From Asterella californica (lineage: Eukaryota; Streptophyta; Marchantiopsida; Marchantiales; Aytoniaceae): 64,000 nucleotides of DNA. Shown here in pieces: positions 1-12,505 of this stretch. Each line of letters starts with the position of its first letter. The first letter of the stretch is position 1. The position numbers and the translations under genes were made by a program. The notes under the pieces were generated by a model. That model was given only the letters and a program-made list of their open reading frames with translations. It did no database searches and had not been told where the DNA came from. The DNA is taken from assembly GCA_036924285.1 (NCBI GenBank), contig JAYKYS010000004.1, forward strand, positions 15,346,001 to 15,410,000, written 5' to 3'.

Positions 1-83
1 CAGGTGACCATAAAGCTTATGCTCCAACACCGGCATACACAACACAATACTGGAAGGAGGTTCGACATAGTGTTCCCACTCAC

Positions 84-3000
84 CTTCAAGAGAATATGAA
101 CAACTTCAGACTTGCGGTTCCAGTCAGTTGCATGCAAGCACGTGGCGACAACTCCGAGAGCAAGAGTCGCAGACCACTGCATGTGTTCATGACCATCTTG
201 TAATAAGCGCGACTCCAGAAAAACTGAAGTTTCTTGAGCGATCCCGTGGGATGATACTGGCAAGATCTGCATAACTCCGTGTCAAGGTACAACGCACAGA
301 GAAGCTCTGGAATCTTTCCAGTCAGATAAACGTGTAACTATGTCAGCAGAAAGAGAAACTGAAAAGATACCCCAGAAAAGCTTTTCAGACAGCCAAAGTT
401 CCTCCTTTTGTGGCCCAAGCGCATAGAAGTGATGCAAGACCGGCAGCACTCGCTAAGTTCGGCAACGGCAAACAACTGACGGAACTGCCAGATGATGCAA
501 GACAAAGCCGCTGGAGCATTCTTAGGTATAGTTTAGACAGAACACGCTTTTATGTTACCTTGCATAAAGCCGCTAAAGCAAGTGTTGCGCTCTCCGCTAC
601 TCGCGGGATACCCTCCTCGCAACTTGTGCGGAATATCTACATCAGAAAAAGCAACTTGAAGTTGAGAACAAGAGGATCACATATTGACCAAACCCAGTAC
701 AGCTCTCTCTAGTAATGACGGAAATCGTGAACAACTCAAAAAGTAGTTCACCAGGAAAGAACTAATCTCCGAACTACCCCGAGTCCCGAATTCATCATAT
801 AAATCAGTAGATGCTGTACACAGATCTACAAAACTTGTATTCACGAGAAACAAAGTAAACCACAACCTTCAGAAGATGTTTCGCAGCTTTTAGTAGATTC
901 TCTTCCGGTCCAGAGGCTGGATTCTCTGTGTAATAAATTAAGGACATCGTGTAAAGCCAGCGAGAAACGAAGGAGCACCAAGATTCCAAAGCGAGCATAG
1001 CAACAATCAAATTCCTGTTTAGCTGAAGATGTTCAGCAGTCCCCATAAAAATTCTCTCATATGTTGACAGCCAGAGCTTCGATGCCTGCCAAGTACTCGA
1101 CCACATCAGACTGAATAGTCAATCACACTATTAGTGGCAGAAGTGGACGATTAAAACAAACTGTACCTATTGAGTACAGGTTACCTAGAGACTCAGCTAA
1201 CGCCGCAAGGGAAGGTGATCCTGCTTAACAGAAAGAAAAATGAGGAGTCCAAATTAACAAAAACCCGTAAATTTAAATCCATCCAGGAAACACGGGATAC
1301 TTTAAAACTGGAGGACATCTCAAGAAAGTCGGAAGACTTAGAAACTTTGACTTTTCTTAACAAAAGTACGTCTTCCTTACAGAAACTACATTTTATCCGC
1401 TACTGCTGAAGGGCAAATTCGCTTACTTTACCTTCTGAAAGTCTCTTTTTGTTTGAGAAAGAGTTTTCTCAGGAGCGGGTAGTGAAAGGCAGAGCAATGC
1501 AGCCCCAGGAAACTCGGAAATGAAATTCAACATTTTTCCTGCACATGGTGTTGCCCAATATCGGGAATACAGTCTGGCAACTGAAACAAAAGAAGAAAAC
1601 AAAACAAAGAGGAAAGAGCAGAAAACACTAAGATCCCTCCAAACACAGATGGAGAATAAGACAAATTCATTTCGAAGAACAAGGAAAGGAGAACCTCTAA
1701 GAACCGCTAAGACCGCAGACATGTGAAAGGTACAGTTATCTTCATACGCCGAGAATGGCAGATATGCTCAAGGACCACTCTCTAGTATAGGGGTATCACG
1801 CAATTAGTCCAGCCAAGTACACAGTGAGAATCAATTAGGGGCCAAATGTGCGCTAAAAATGCCGCGCGGAGTTAGCGAATTGTTATATAACCCTATAACA
1901 TATATATCTCAAATATATGTGGAAGGTACAGTTAGGAAGTACACGTGAACTCCTTCCCAGTTAACGTCAAAAGGCCCGTGTCTGCAGAGGATCAACCTGT
2001 GGACTCCTTATCGTTTTCTAGTGGAGAGAGTATACGCTCATACCAAAACTGCGAAAGCGAACCTAGGAAAGCGGTGTAAGGCGATAACATACCCGAAGTT
2101 GGAGATACTGCAGCAGCGTTTAAGGCTACAGGAAGGGCCTTCAAAAGCTTCCCCAATTTACTTGTGAAAACTTTTGCCTCCCGTTGACCCCGGTGTCTCT
2201 CTCTGTAGAGGCGACCAAAATGTGAGTCGCAACTTCACAACATAGAGAAAGATTCTCATGCAGAGTAGACCACGGCAAAGTATTACAATGAATACTCGTG
2301 TGCTTCGCTGACACTACGACGGGCAGACCGGTACTTTAGTTGCAACCTGAAATCATCGTACTCCAAATGCATCTAATAACACATGACTTGCCTGTGTTCA
2401 TACAGAAGAACTTTGCCGACCAACTCCTCACATAACGGTAGCACTTCGGTTGATGTCTCAGACAAGAGCAACTCGACTTGCTTATTCCGTTTCTCAGGGC
2501 AAATGGTTTCCAGATCCTCCACCTATAAACAGAAATTCGGTTCGACTTACTCTCGTCGAGAGCTGATAGAGAATCCTTTTTCTATCACCACAAATGGTAC
2601 TAGTTTGTAAGAAGGACAACGCAAGTGAAACCTGCACCAACTGATAACCACCTTTTCTACATATGGTTGTACCTCGTAAGACAAGATTCCCTGCAGAGCT
2701 GATGAGCGTGCATTCAAGTATGGATCTTCCATCTGCAAGTTTTCTTTCACAATGGCCGCATCCCACAGGATTTGCAAAACATCTATGGCCATCTCTAGAT
2801 GGGCTGTTGCATCCAGCGCTCCGTATCTCAGCAGCATACACAAACTGAGAGAGCACAAGGAACAGATGTGAGATACTATTCTGTTACAGCATCTGCAGAA
2901 GGACACACATCACTGGATCGTCCGTGTCTTTTAGTTCCATGGTGAACAAAAGAGATCAAATCTACAGCATCTTGATCAGAAAGAAACACTTTCAGTACGA

Positions 3001-6000
3001 AGGTACACCAAGATGCAGGAAGCTAGAAGAAGACACGTAAATGCGATTCCCTTATAAGCCTTCCATAGACCTGAGGGGACCAAGCAAGTTCCAGAAAGCG
3101 TGTGCAACATCACCTCTGCAATACAGCCGGCTCCGTTGGTACCTTCCAGAAAAACTTGGAGATCACAGTCCATGCAGTGTAAAAATCTATCCGACCAGTC
3201 GACATCGGACCAAGTATCAGATCGTTATATTCGATTCTTTATATCCAGGTGGTATAGGGGCTTTTATTGCTTACAGCGCGCACGAGCAAAAGGTAAGGAC
3301 TGGCTCAAGGCAAAATCACCTGTACAGACTCACTCACAAACCGCCAAACATTTGAACATCTTCCCGAACAAAGTGGCCGTGAAGTGAGCCAGCAAGAAGT
3401 ATTGATTAACCACGAGTTCAACAGAGATATGAAAGAAACACGTCGTCGTAGGAATCTCTCTTACCTATGACATCCTCTTTACACAAGAAGGCAAGACTCT
3501 GTAATCCTAAGGACAGTACAACAGGATCTGAGCTCTCAATGCAAGCCTGCACCAACAACAGAAATTAACTCAACAGTTACAAAGTTGCATTTCCGACCAG
3601 TAAAGTATACATAGACTAAGCTTGTGGTAGTTGAAGACCTACTATACTCCTCGTCACTATTCGGCGGAACTCGGAGTACGCTGCAAAGACGACGTGTAAA
3701 GCAACTAGTTTAACATGATCCCTCCTCGTGAGAAAGGAATACTTATAAGGTCAAGCAAGAGTTGCATCTTGGACGCCCAAGCTAGGGACAAGCTACAATC
3801 CTTGAATGGATAGAAAGGCAATGAACCTCGAACGCGTAGATTATGGGCTGCAGCTTTTCTGGCTCCGATATTCTCTCAACCGCTTTCACAAAAGCATCAT
3901 GGGCGGTCCAAGTCTTTCACTACTTCGGAGGAACGCACAGAGAGAAATCTCTATACAATAGTAGTTTAACGAAGTGACTACCTGAACAGCTAGAACCAAG
4001 TCAACTCCCCTATCCGGGTCTTTCTCGCTCACATCCCTTATGCAAGCAGCTCGACTGTGAAGTAACTCCATCTGTTCAACATTTTGACGAATATCTTCTG
4101 GTCGGAGCACCTTCTGGCCAAAGAAGGAAGTTTCAAACGTGAGAATTTATTTTAGGGCACGTCAGTATTCATCTATATGTCCACCTAAGCATATTCCTCA
4201 AGCACTCCAAGCACTGACAAACTTTCAACGATGGTCTAAAGGCTTCAATATCGCTACATACAGAGTTTCTTTTGCGCCAAAACACTGTATATTCTTACGA
4301 TGTCGAAGAGCATTGCATACGGAAAGCTTAACTGTGGTAGCAGCACAGGATCGATGAGCCTTAGAAAGGAAGTACAGACTAGAAGGACAGAAACTATGCC
4401 TGCAGATGTGGGAAGGCACGATCTGTGAGCTCCCAGGTTTTGCAAAGCACCCGAATCGCAGTTGCTTGTACAGCACTGCAAGTAGGAAGGTTCACTTGCA
4501 TCAGAGTACATATATATTGGGACATGCGAATGGCAGGTCGGACCACGCCAGTAGGAAGACTCACTTGCATCAGAGTACAATCAAACTACAAGTAGTATGT
4601 GCATTAGCATAAGAGTGGCAATGGCAATAGTCATAACCTCCTTCCACTATCCAGGAAAGAAGAAAATAATTCGTGAGCCAACACACGTTACTAGCTACGA
4701 ATTCGGGAGAAAGTTCCGGCACAACGGCAAAAGCCAAAACCTGGGTTTGAAGAGATACCTACAGATTACTTTTTGAATCCAACATAGGTTGTAAAGCCTG
4801 AATCACCAGAGGCAAAGTTGCCGAGTGACAAGCCAATGACGGAAATGCCTTGAGCAGTCCAAGCTGAAATTTTCATTGTCATTGTTGCATTATACACAGG
4901 ACAACTACAATTGACGAACACTAGTACGGGTTCTACTCCGTGTGAACGCTAAGGAAATACACATGTTTGCAAACTTCAAAGAGGAACTCAACTTCGTGAG
5001 GCAACTCTTAGTACTGTCTTCTTTGTACTTCCTATTAACAGAAACACTGGTTTTCCAAAGAAACCTGATAGAAAGCAAGCCCACCTGAACATCCGGTATG
5101 TTCAGCTCCTTAATATTTCCTCGAAATCTGAGGCAGAAAAGCACCACCGGCAACAAGGATACACCCCAGATGGGTTCGACCTTCCCTATCAAAGCCAAAC
5201 TTTCCGAAGCTGCCAATGCTATCTTCGCATTTGGATGCATCAAAAACACAGTCACCAGAGTGCATATTGACACCAATAAACCTGGATATGAAGAAAGATC
5301 AAAAGGTTAACTGGCCCCTACACCTGCCATGAGCAAATGGAAACACGCTGCCGCAGAAGACAGAAAAATCATCAAACTCCAGATTATTACGCAAAGTTAC
5401 ATAAACCCGAAAGTTGCCACTCCTACGACGGTGGTGTACCTTCTCCTACCTAGGCACACCTGGCAGGTGAGACGATAAGAGTCGTAATATCCCTGAACAA
5501 TATGCTATAATCTGGAGACTTCATGTCACAACTCCAAGTAGAAACGGTAGTGGAAGGAACTGGACCCGATGTACTGCACATAGGATCCCTTCGAAGAATT
5601 CACCTCAGCAGAGTAAGGAGTTATACCTTTGCTTTGATGCAAAGGGTGAGACGTTGTGTGTATACCCACACTACGCTGACTGGTGCTTTTCAGGTATACA
5701 CTGAGGCAGGTGAACCAATCGCCCCCGCTACCAGACTGTACTGTCGTGGTTCCACTCGGATTAAATACCCACTTTCCTGGCATTCTTTCCTGACAAAACA
5801 TGAGACAACTTGCTCATTCCAATCACATAAATACAAGAAGTACGCTTTGATGCTGGATGTCAACCCATGACAGGCACAGATCGTAAGAAAATAATAGGAA
5901 AGCACATGACAGAAGTCGCGCTAGAGCCCTCTTTTAGGTATGTTCTAGGTATGCCACACCTCTGACCATAATGCCTGAACAAGTCGGAAAAGCACCAACG

Positions 6001-8715
6001 CTAGGTGCTGTTCTCCCCAACTCAAATTCTCGGCGATTGAATCTACTTCAGCAAAGGCAGGTTGGCTCCAGAAGTCCCGGGAATTTCTTGCGCGTTTTTC
6101 AAGTATTTCCATTAGTTTCACTGCCGCGCTTCTCACAGCAACAGACGGGTACGACATCACATGAAGTGCAGGAAACACCCAGAGTAGCGACGCCGGGCCG
6201 GCTGAAGCTTGTCCTGCGCAATATAGACACTGACCTCAGCACGATATCTTAGGGTCCGCAGACGTCACGGACGAGGGAGGAGCAAGAACCATTGTGTTCC
6301 TCTTGAAGTAACATAGTTGGCAATGGAATACACAGAGGAACCAACGTGGACGCTTGGTGACATTTTTGTTTGGCACAAGAGCAAAAAAGCTAACTGACAA
6401 AAGCTAATGTCTTCAGATATCCTCTTGCTGAGACCGGCAGACCCACTTGAAATACCATGATCCCCGAATACTCGGACACGACTGTTTCGCAAGTTTACCT
6501 TTAGCTTCCATGTCGTCGAGCCATCCCAAACCCAAATCTAGCAGCAGAAGTTGTTCTTGCTCAGAGTCTACCAGTGTAAGCATATGGCTCAGGTACGCCA
6601 TATGCACTTCAACCGCGTGAGAAATATTAGTGCTCAGGCGCCTTAAACAAGTCATCACTCTTCGAACCAACAGAAGAGAATGATAGACGGAGACCCTACG
6701 CGACAGGAGCTCATGGCACGATCCAACGACCATTGAGAGAAGCTGAAGTCCAAGTTCTTCCACATGCTTTGAATGGAGATAGGAACAAGAGAAAGGTTGC
6801 AGCCATATGCACCGAACAAAAAAACAGAATCAGCTGAACCATGCATAGCAGTGATATTAGACACAGTGACGATTATACATGAGCCTAGCGTCTAGAAGTT
6901 GTGAAGAAGCATAAACCCTTCCCTAGGTGATATTCGAGCAGCAGATACCTTCAGATTAGAAGAGCATGAACCTGGAAAACGGTAAAAGATTAAAAGAGCA
7001 TGAACCTTAACTTGCGAAGCGGCTGTTTGTTCAGCAATCTTCTCCAGTGCGCTAACAAGGTCCTTACTGGCTGCCAGTGCAGCTTCACAGTCCTGAAAAG
7101 TATGACCTTCAGTTGATCTGCTTTTAAAGGAAATAAAAGCCAAAACGGAGAGAACACCCACCAAACGGAGGACATTGATACGCAATAGACTGATGAGGAC
7201 TAATCCCGGAACTGAGAGCAGACGTTCTCCTTACCTGAACTGTCTCAGTAGGATAGAACTGAATATAGCTGATAAGCATCTTCAACAGGAGCCGGCCGTG
7301 AGTTTGGCTTGACAATGTCATGCAAGACAACTGACTGTGGAGGTCCCGGGCGAACAGCACATCGCTAGATGAGGTCAATGACTGCAGTAGAACGAAAGTG
7401 ATGAAAGGCTGCAAGAATTGAAGCGTTATCAACTGCCTCTTGGGATAAGCTTGAATAAGAATTACGTTAACTTGTTGTAAAATATGTTGATGCACTTCTT
7501 GCCTCATTTGACACGTCTGCAAAAACGATATCGAGTCAGACGCAATTCAGTATTCTGTACACTGAACGAGGTAAAACTGGAGAATTCACCACAAATTTAG
7601 CTTCCCAAGACACCTGAATTATATACATTGATTGAAGTAACGTGATTTCTTATTTCACTAACACAAATCTCTCCCAGCCAAAAGTCGATGCACCAAATTT
7701 GCAGCAATAGACGTGTTCCTTTAGGCGACAGAGGGAGGTCAGGACACTGCCCGCAGCTGTTGACAAGTAAAGCTATATCTGAAATGACAGCCTAGAAAAC
7801 CCCTTCATATGTGCATGTGGTTGACACCAATGACGGAACAACACGTCTTCCTCATCATCGTACATTTCCGACGGGTCACGGAAGCGAGCTGCCTCGAACC
7901 TACTTGCCATTACTCGCCATCTCGTATCAAATAATCTCTTAGTTGATTGTAGGCGTGTTTCCTTACTGTCTACTTTTCCACCATCATAACCATGTCCTAC
8001 GACTGCAGATGCAAACGACTCGTGTGGGTATCACTAATTAATTTTGTCAAATTCATGCGGGTTTATGTATTTTACAACCGAAGTGTTCAATATCTTGGAA
8101 ATTTTCAAACTTTCAATTTCAATTTCCCCTCCGTGCTCAGCGTAATTTGATTCTTCCTCAATGTTTTGGTTTATTGTCGCTAAAGAAGAGCCAAGTGTGG
8201 CACCAAGGAGCGTGTGGTTGGTTTGTCAGCATGAGAGATAGTTCGACTAGGACCGATACTACTACCTTGACTAGAGGATGATACCCAACTCCAAGTAAGT
8301 CCCCTGATTTTCCAGTAAAAACGGTCCCATCCTGAACGTTCTGAATAAACAGGCGGCATAAGTACCCAATGCCGTTCACCACACCCCCCACGGACTCCGC
8401 ACTGACGGAGTCCAGAGCAGACTGGAGCTCTTGCAAGCCCCTCTCCACAGGTATGTTTCCCTCTCGACATAAATTGCAAATTTCTTTCACTGTCTGGTCG
8501 ATGACTGCAGGCTGCAAGGAAGTGAGACAGCGGGCAAAAGCCTCCTGGCCAACAGGCGAGTTCAAATTGCTATGAGCAGGTCCGCTCTTCAGTCGCTGAA
8601 ATATTGCATTGACAGCAAATCGCTGAACCAGAGGGTGCGACAGTTGGAGCTTCTCATAATAGGTACTGTAAGGGCCACCACTCTGCGACGCCATTGCTTG
8701 ACTGCTGCCAGACAA
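84..8715 (-). CDS. RST1: RST1-like (focadhesin family) protein, 5' 20 exons, cut by window edge
   Basis: In Arabidopsis, RST1 (about 1,840 residues, HEAT-like helical, DUF3730/focadhesin) is a cytoplasmic protein linking the exosome to the Ski complex and affecting wax and embryo traits. Exons read from the right: 8266-8715, 7235-7516, 7006(or 7012)-7092, 6499-6766, 5960-6213, 5627-5789, 5460-5492, 5085-5281, 4763-4863, 4400-4475, 3982-4113, 3465-3546, 3114-3186, 2673-2844, 2392-2522, 2093-2202, 1432-1538, 867-1085, 559-636, 84-266. Phases agree across all junctions, giving about 1,066 codons without a stop. Family-typical stretches include DPDRGVDLVLAV (exon 11), DFYTAWTVISK (exons 12-13), LLRYGALDA (exon 14), GAALLCLSL (exon 17), LNRNLIVAMLALESW (exon 18) and GHEHMQWSA (exon 20). 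The start is ATG at 8715; ATG at 8694 is an alternative closer to the length of homologs. The C-terminal 40% lies beyond base 1. Exons 3, 6 and 7 are the least certain. Confidence 0.9.
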
Positions 8716-9360
8716 GCTAGCCCGGCATGAGCACCACCCGGAACAGAGTAAATCTGGTGCAAGCAGTCATCAACTTGTATAAGATCACAGTATTTCGGCA
8801 ATTCGAACGACCATCCGAACTCCGTTGTTCTTGCAAAATCGCGTGACTAAGTGCAACCACACTGAAGCCCAGGAATCTTCAAACTGCGCTTCCCATGATG
8901 GAGTCGAGCAACTTACAAAGATAAATCAGTCACTAGACTGAAAGGAAAGGAAAAACACGTGACGCAATGAATAGCCAACGGATGGAAAGACCCCATCAAG
9001 CATTACAAGGGAAAGAAGGAGCCGAAGGGTCGAGCAACCAACGCCCCGAAGGGAGGAAGAACACCGGCCCCGCTATCAGTAGTTCTAAGGTTGCCTATAG
9101 CTCCTAAAATACCACACACACGTCAGTCAAAACTTTTACATACAACAGGTGGACATGAAGTAGCATAGCTTACTGCAATTTCTCTCCTGTGGAACGCGCC
9201 TGCTAAAGTTCTCTGAAGAGCGCTGTCTAAAAATGTATTGTAAAAAGAAAGAAAAAGTAGTACCCTTGGCGCCTCTCATGATAAGTTCTAGCAGAATCTC
9301 GAATAAAAACGTCAAACTTTGAGACTTTCTATTCATATATCTCCAAGACTAAAGAGATAA
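8716..9360. other. intergenic region upstream of the RST1-like gene
   Basis: This stretch lies 5' of the minus-strand RST1-like gene and must contain its promoter and 5' UTR. I see no clear TATA box or coding sequence; the short reading frames here look random. Confidence 0.4.
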
Positions 9361-10169
9361 AGCGATGTCTCATCTGCATACCCTTATACTTGATCACTTT
9401 CGCTGCTGGTGCCACGCCTGCAGCCCATCTTGGGAGATCACTTGTACTATCATTGAGTCCCATGTCTGATCCGTGACAACCACATCTGCCACTGAGACTT
9501 GATCCTCTCTCATCATCATGTACAAGTCAGCTCTCATTGATCTTCCTGTCTGAAGAGTATATCACTGCTCTCTCCACGTTATGTAATTGCTCTCTCATGC
9601 TAAGACAAACACAACGTCTCTGATGACATCATGAGTAGCTATCTCATGTCGTGAAGATCGCACAAGATGTCGACTCGAGGTGTCGAGTGAGACACCGCAC
9701 TCGCATGTGGACAGTGCCGAAGCAACAGGCTGGATCAACCCTAGGCGGTACCTCATCACTATAGAGAAAATAGTCGGTGTGAGTCGAAATGTTCTAATGC
9801 AATATCGAGCTATGAGCTAAGAGCTTGCGTCCTTGTCCGAATAAGAGCGGAGTCAAGCTTTAGTATCTCGTGAGATGGAAAGATTAACTAAGAGCGCACG
9901 AAGAACCTGCTGGAAGTGATGCCTCATCGGAGAAGATTGTAGTCTGCGGGATCCATCGATAGCTAAAATATCATATCAGAGATGTTTCGCGTGCCTCAAG
10001 AGTCAAACTATCTCTTGCATCATAGAGACACATCTGTAGTTGATAATAATCATCCTCCACCTCTGTCACATAGCTCTCCAGAATAGATCTATCTCGCACG
10101 AAAAAACGACAACAGAGCCAAGGTGCTGAGAGAACTCAACTACCCAAAAAGGCTGTCAGAGCAATCTCC
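9361..10169. other. intergenic, probably old repeat DNA, no gene recognised
   Basis: No convincing reading frame and no recognisable protein. With 16291 onwards it formed one continuous stretch before the gypsy element inserted, as the shared TCCAT on each side shows. It may be old transposon sequence, but I could not classify it. Confidence 0.35.
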
Positions 10170-10174
10170 TCCAT
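10170..10174. repeat. target-site duplication, left copy (TCCAT)
   Basis: TCCAT directly before the 5' LTR is repeated exactly at 16286-16290 after the 3' LTR. A 5-bp duplication is the normal integrase footprint of Ty3/gypsy elements. Confidence 0.9.
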
Positions 10175-10325
10175 TGTAATAAGTAGAGCCCTACTTATCA
10201 ACTAGAGGAGAAATTGGTTTGATAGAAATCTTTTGGTATAAGAATTAGTTACGGCTAAGTTGACCGAAGAATACATGCAGCAAATAGTACTTCTACCAAT
10301 AGACGAGTGCGTCAAAGGTCCACCG

Positions 10326-10480
10326 GGAAACTTCCAGAAGGAAGTTTCTAGAAAGAAGCTTCGAGAACTTTCCAGCCGGGAAGCTTCCAAAAGGAAGTTT
10401 CTAGAAAGAAGCTTCGAGAACTTTCCAGCCGGGAAGCTTCCAGAAGGAAGTTTCTAGAAAGAAGCTTCTAGAACTTTCCA
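10326..10480 (+). promoter_or_regulatory. array of heat-shock elements in the LTR (three 53-bp units)
   Basis: Each unit contains runs of nGAAn/nTTCn blocks with exact 5-base spacing, the binding site of heat-shock factor trimers. In the first unit these read GAAacTTCcaGAA, then GAAgtTTCtaGAA, then GAAgcTTCgaGAActTTC, the last being four perfect blocks. The array lies about 135 bp upstream of the TATA box, within U3. Heat-driven transcription is inference; the copia element ONSEN of Arabidopsis is a known example of LTR heat-shock elements. Confidence 0.8.
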
Positions 10481-10613
10481 GCGAGTCTCTTACGTGACTC
10501 ATTCTGAACCCTCTAGATGTTGTTCTAGATCTAAAGCTGCATGTAAGTCACATCAGCGATCCGCGTGAGAGATGCGCATTGACTGAAAGCTTATCATGTA
10601 CTATTCCTCTCAC

Positions 10614-10620
10614 TATATAA
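10614..10620 (+). promoter_or_regulatory. TATA box of the 5' LTR
   Basis: TATATAA followed by AGG is present in both LTRs at the matching place (also near 16220). Transcription would be expected to start some 30 bp downstream, near 10650. Confidence 0.75.
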
Positions 10621-10683
10621 AGGCTGCGAATGCACCACCCCAGGCATTCAAGTTTTGAGTTCACTCTAGAGCTCATCTTACAA

Positions 10684-10695
10684 TGGTATCAGAGC
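10684..10695 (+). other. primer binding site (initiator Met tRNA)
   Basis: TGGTATCAGAGC, two bases after the 5' LTR, matches the 3' end of plant initiator-Met tRNA and is the usual minus-strand primer site of plant LTR retrotransposons. Confidence 0.95.
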
Positions 10696-10769
10696 GAAGA
10701 ACTCTAAGAAAGCGGATTACCTCTCTTAGAAGGACCTTTGATCGAGGTACCTAGCAATTGGAACTCTAA

Positions 10770-11224
10770 ATGCGTCGAAAGGATCAAGAGAGCTATGTGA
10801 TGGATGGGGGTAGATTTCCAGTTCCAGAATTATCATTCTTGAATCTTTTCCCTATCAAGCTTATGTATATGAGTCGTGAGCATTTTCGAATGTATCTTGT
10901 CTATCATTTCGGTGAGGATTTCATGGGTCAAGTGATGAATTCGCCAGTCCCGGTGATTCTTCCGGTAGTGACATATGCAACCAGTTGGGATTTGACCGTC
11001 TACATCTTGATTTAGTGAGCATGGATCTAAACCTACTCGCTCCTGTTCTCTTCAACACGTGGGTGGAGATCCGCTATGTCTACAGACCGAAATCGTTACA
11101 TAGAGAGTTTGTGATTAGAAATTTTGGTGAGGATTTCTATCGCGAGATAATCGATTCTCTTGTCCCTTTTGTAGTACTTGTAGTGTACGAACGTTTCCGA
11201 GTGGCCGTCATAACTCTATACTAG
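10770..11224 (+). pseudogene. pre-gag reading frames of unknown function (internally duplicated)
   Basis: Between the PBS and gag lie two overlapping reading frames (10770-11015 and 10985-11224). They encode related peptides sharing NFGEDF/HFGEDF and then a PVPVILPVV or LVPFVVLVV hydrophobic run, so the leader holds an old tandem duplication. I recognise no domain; it could be part of a decayed longer gag N-terminus or an extra ORF. Confidence 0.45.
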
Positions 11225-11248
11225 GAGAAGCTTGAAACTTTCGTGTCG

Positions 11249-11284
<36 letters not shown>

Positions 11285-11290
11285 AGAGCG
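11249..11290 (+). repeat. (GA)n microsatellite before gag
   Basis: An almost pure GA run follows GTGTCGTGA and degrades into GAAAGAGAAAGAG just before the gag start near 11294. Confidence 0.9.
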
Positions 11291-11293
11291 ATC

Positions 11294-12422
11294 ATGGAGC
11301 CACAACCTCCAACCCAGAGTTGGTGATGCAGGAACTGATGTAGGGCATGCTGACCGAATTTCGGGAGATGAAGATGACGGTTGAAGCATTACAGAACAAA
11401 ATGCTGAACCTCGAGGGTTAGAGTATGACAGACGATGGAAGAGGAGGATCGTCTCAAGGAGTACCGATGGTGGGAGAGCAAGCTGCACCAAGGGAAGCCG
11501 TGGCACAAATCGTTAGAGCTCCAGTCGATGATGAAGGTGCCATGTTACTACGAATAAAGAAGACATGTAACATTGAATCGTACAAAGATCAACGAATCAT
11601 GGGAGTAGTCGAGAATTGTATTTCTCGGATGAATCTATATTTACGACTTTCCAGTACGTAAATCACGGATCACGTAGCGGGAGTGTTTGCGTGTGGCTAC
11701 TTGAACGATAAAGCTCTCACGTGGTATGATGCATGGGAGATATCGATGTTGGCGGAAGGGAGAACAGTCACATAGACTGCAATGCAAGAAAGGTTGTTGA
11801 AGAATTTCCAATCTGTGGATTCGGTGCAAATGGCTCGAACGAGGATGTGAGGATTGAAACAGAAGGGAAGCCTTCAAGAGTATGTAGAAGCCTTCCTCGA
11901 CTTGCAAGTTGCAATCACTGATATGAGTCCAGCGGAGGCTCTTGATAATTTCAAGAGGGGGTTGAAAGAAAGAATCCGACAAGAAGTAATGGTGCAAAAT
12001 CCACTCACGGTTTTTGAGACCATCGCTTGCGCTCAGAGAATTGCTGGAGCATTAGGAGGAGAAGTGATGATTCCACCAAATCATCAAAATAGATCCGAAA
12101 TCCCGTATGCAAACGATCCGACACCCATGGAGCTAGGCAACATCCGCTATCAGCCACGACAGTTTCAAGGTGAAGATCGTCGAGGCGATCAGAAGAAAGA
12201 CGTCAAGGAGCTCCTAGAGGAGAAGGTGTCAAGAATGCTACACCTCAACTCGAGCAACGTCGATGTTACAACTGTGGGCGATTCGGCCACATAGCTGTAA
12301 ATTGCCGAAGTCGTCTTCTTAGAGATCCAAGACCTCCATATCGTCGACCTTTGAATCATCTGAACGAGACGGAAGGAAATGAGGAAATTGAGGCAATATT
12401 GAGAAACGAAGAACACCAGTAA
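11294..12422 (+). pseudogene. gag (capsid and CCHC nucleocapsid) of the gypsy element, broken
   Basis: Starts at ATG 11294 (MEPQPP). Frames broken by stops and shifts still encode a retrotransposon-gag domain: KALTWYDAWE near 11710, LKQKGSLQEYVEAFLDLQ near 11850-11910, then PTPMELGN near 12123. A CCHC zinc knuckle, CYNCGRFGHIAVNC, lies near 12265-12306 in another frame. Capsid and nucleocapsid would package the RNA; this copy cannot make an intact protein. Confidence 0.85.
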
Positions 12423-12505
12423 ATGCACCTCGCGGCCTTACTGGTGCAAGGAGGGAGAAGAAAGGTGAGGGAAGGAGAAAGAGATTGATAAAAAATAATG
12501 CATAG

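Larger units (their letters stand above)
10175..10682 (+). repeat. 5' LTR of the gypsy element
   Basis: Begins TGTAATAAGTAG and ends CTCATCTTACA, bounded by TG...CA. It carries three copies of a 53-bp heat-shock-element unit (10326-10480) and a TATA box. The matching 3' LTR has two copies, which explains the 54-bp length difference. Confidence 0.95.

Noticed and set aside
300..558. An additional RST1 exon between 267 and 558
   Set aside because: The exon ending at 559 joins the exon starting at 266 with matching phase and continuous homology, so this interval is an intron.
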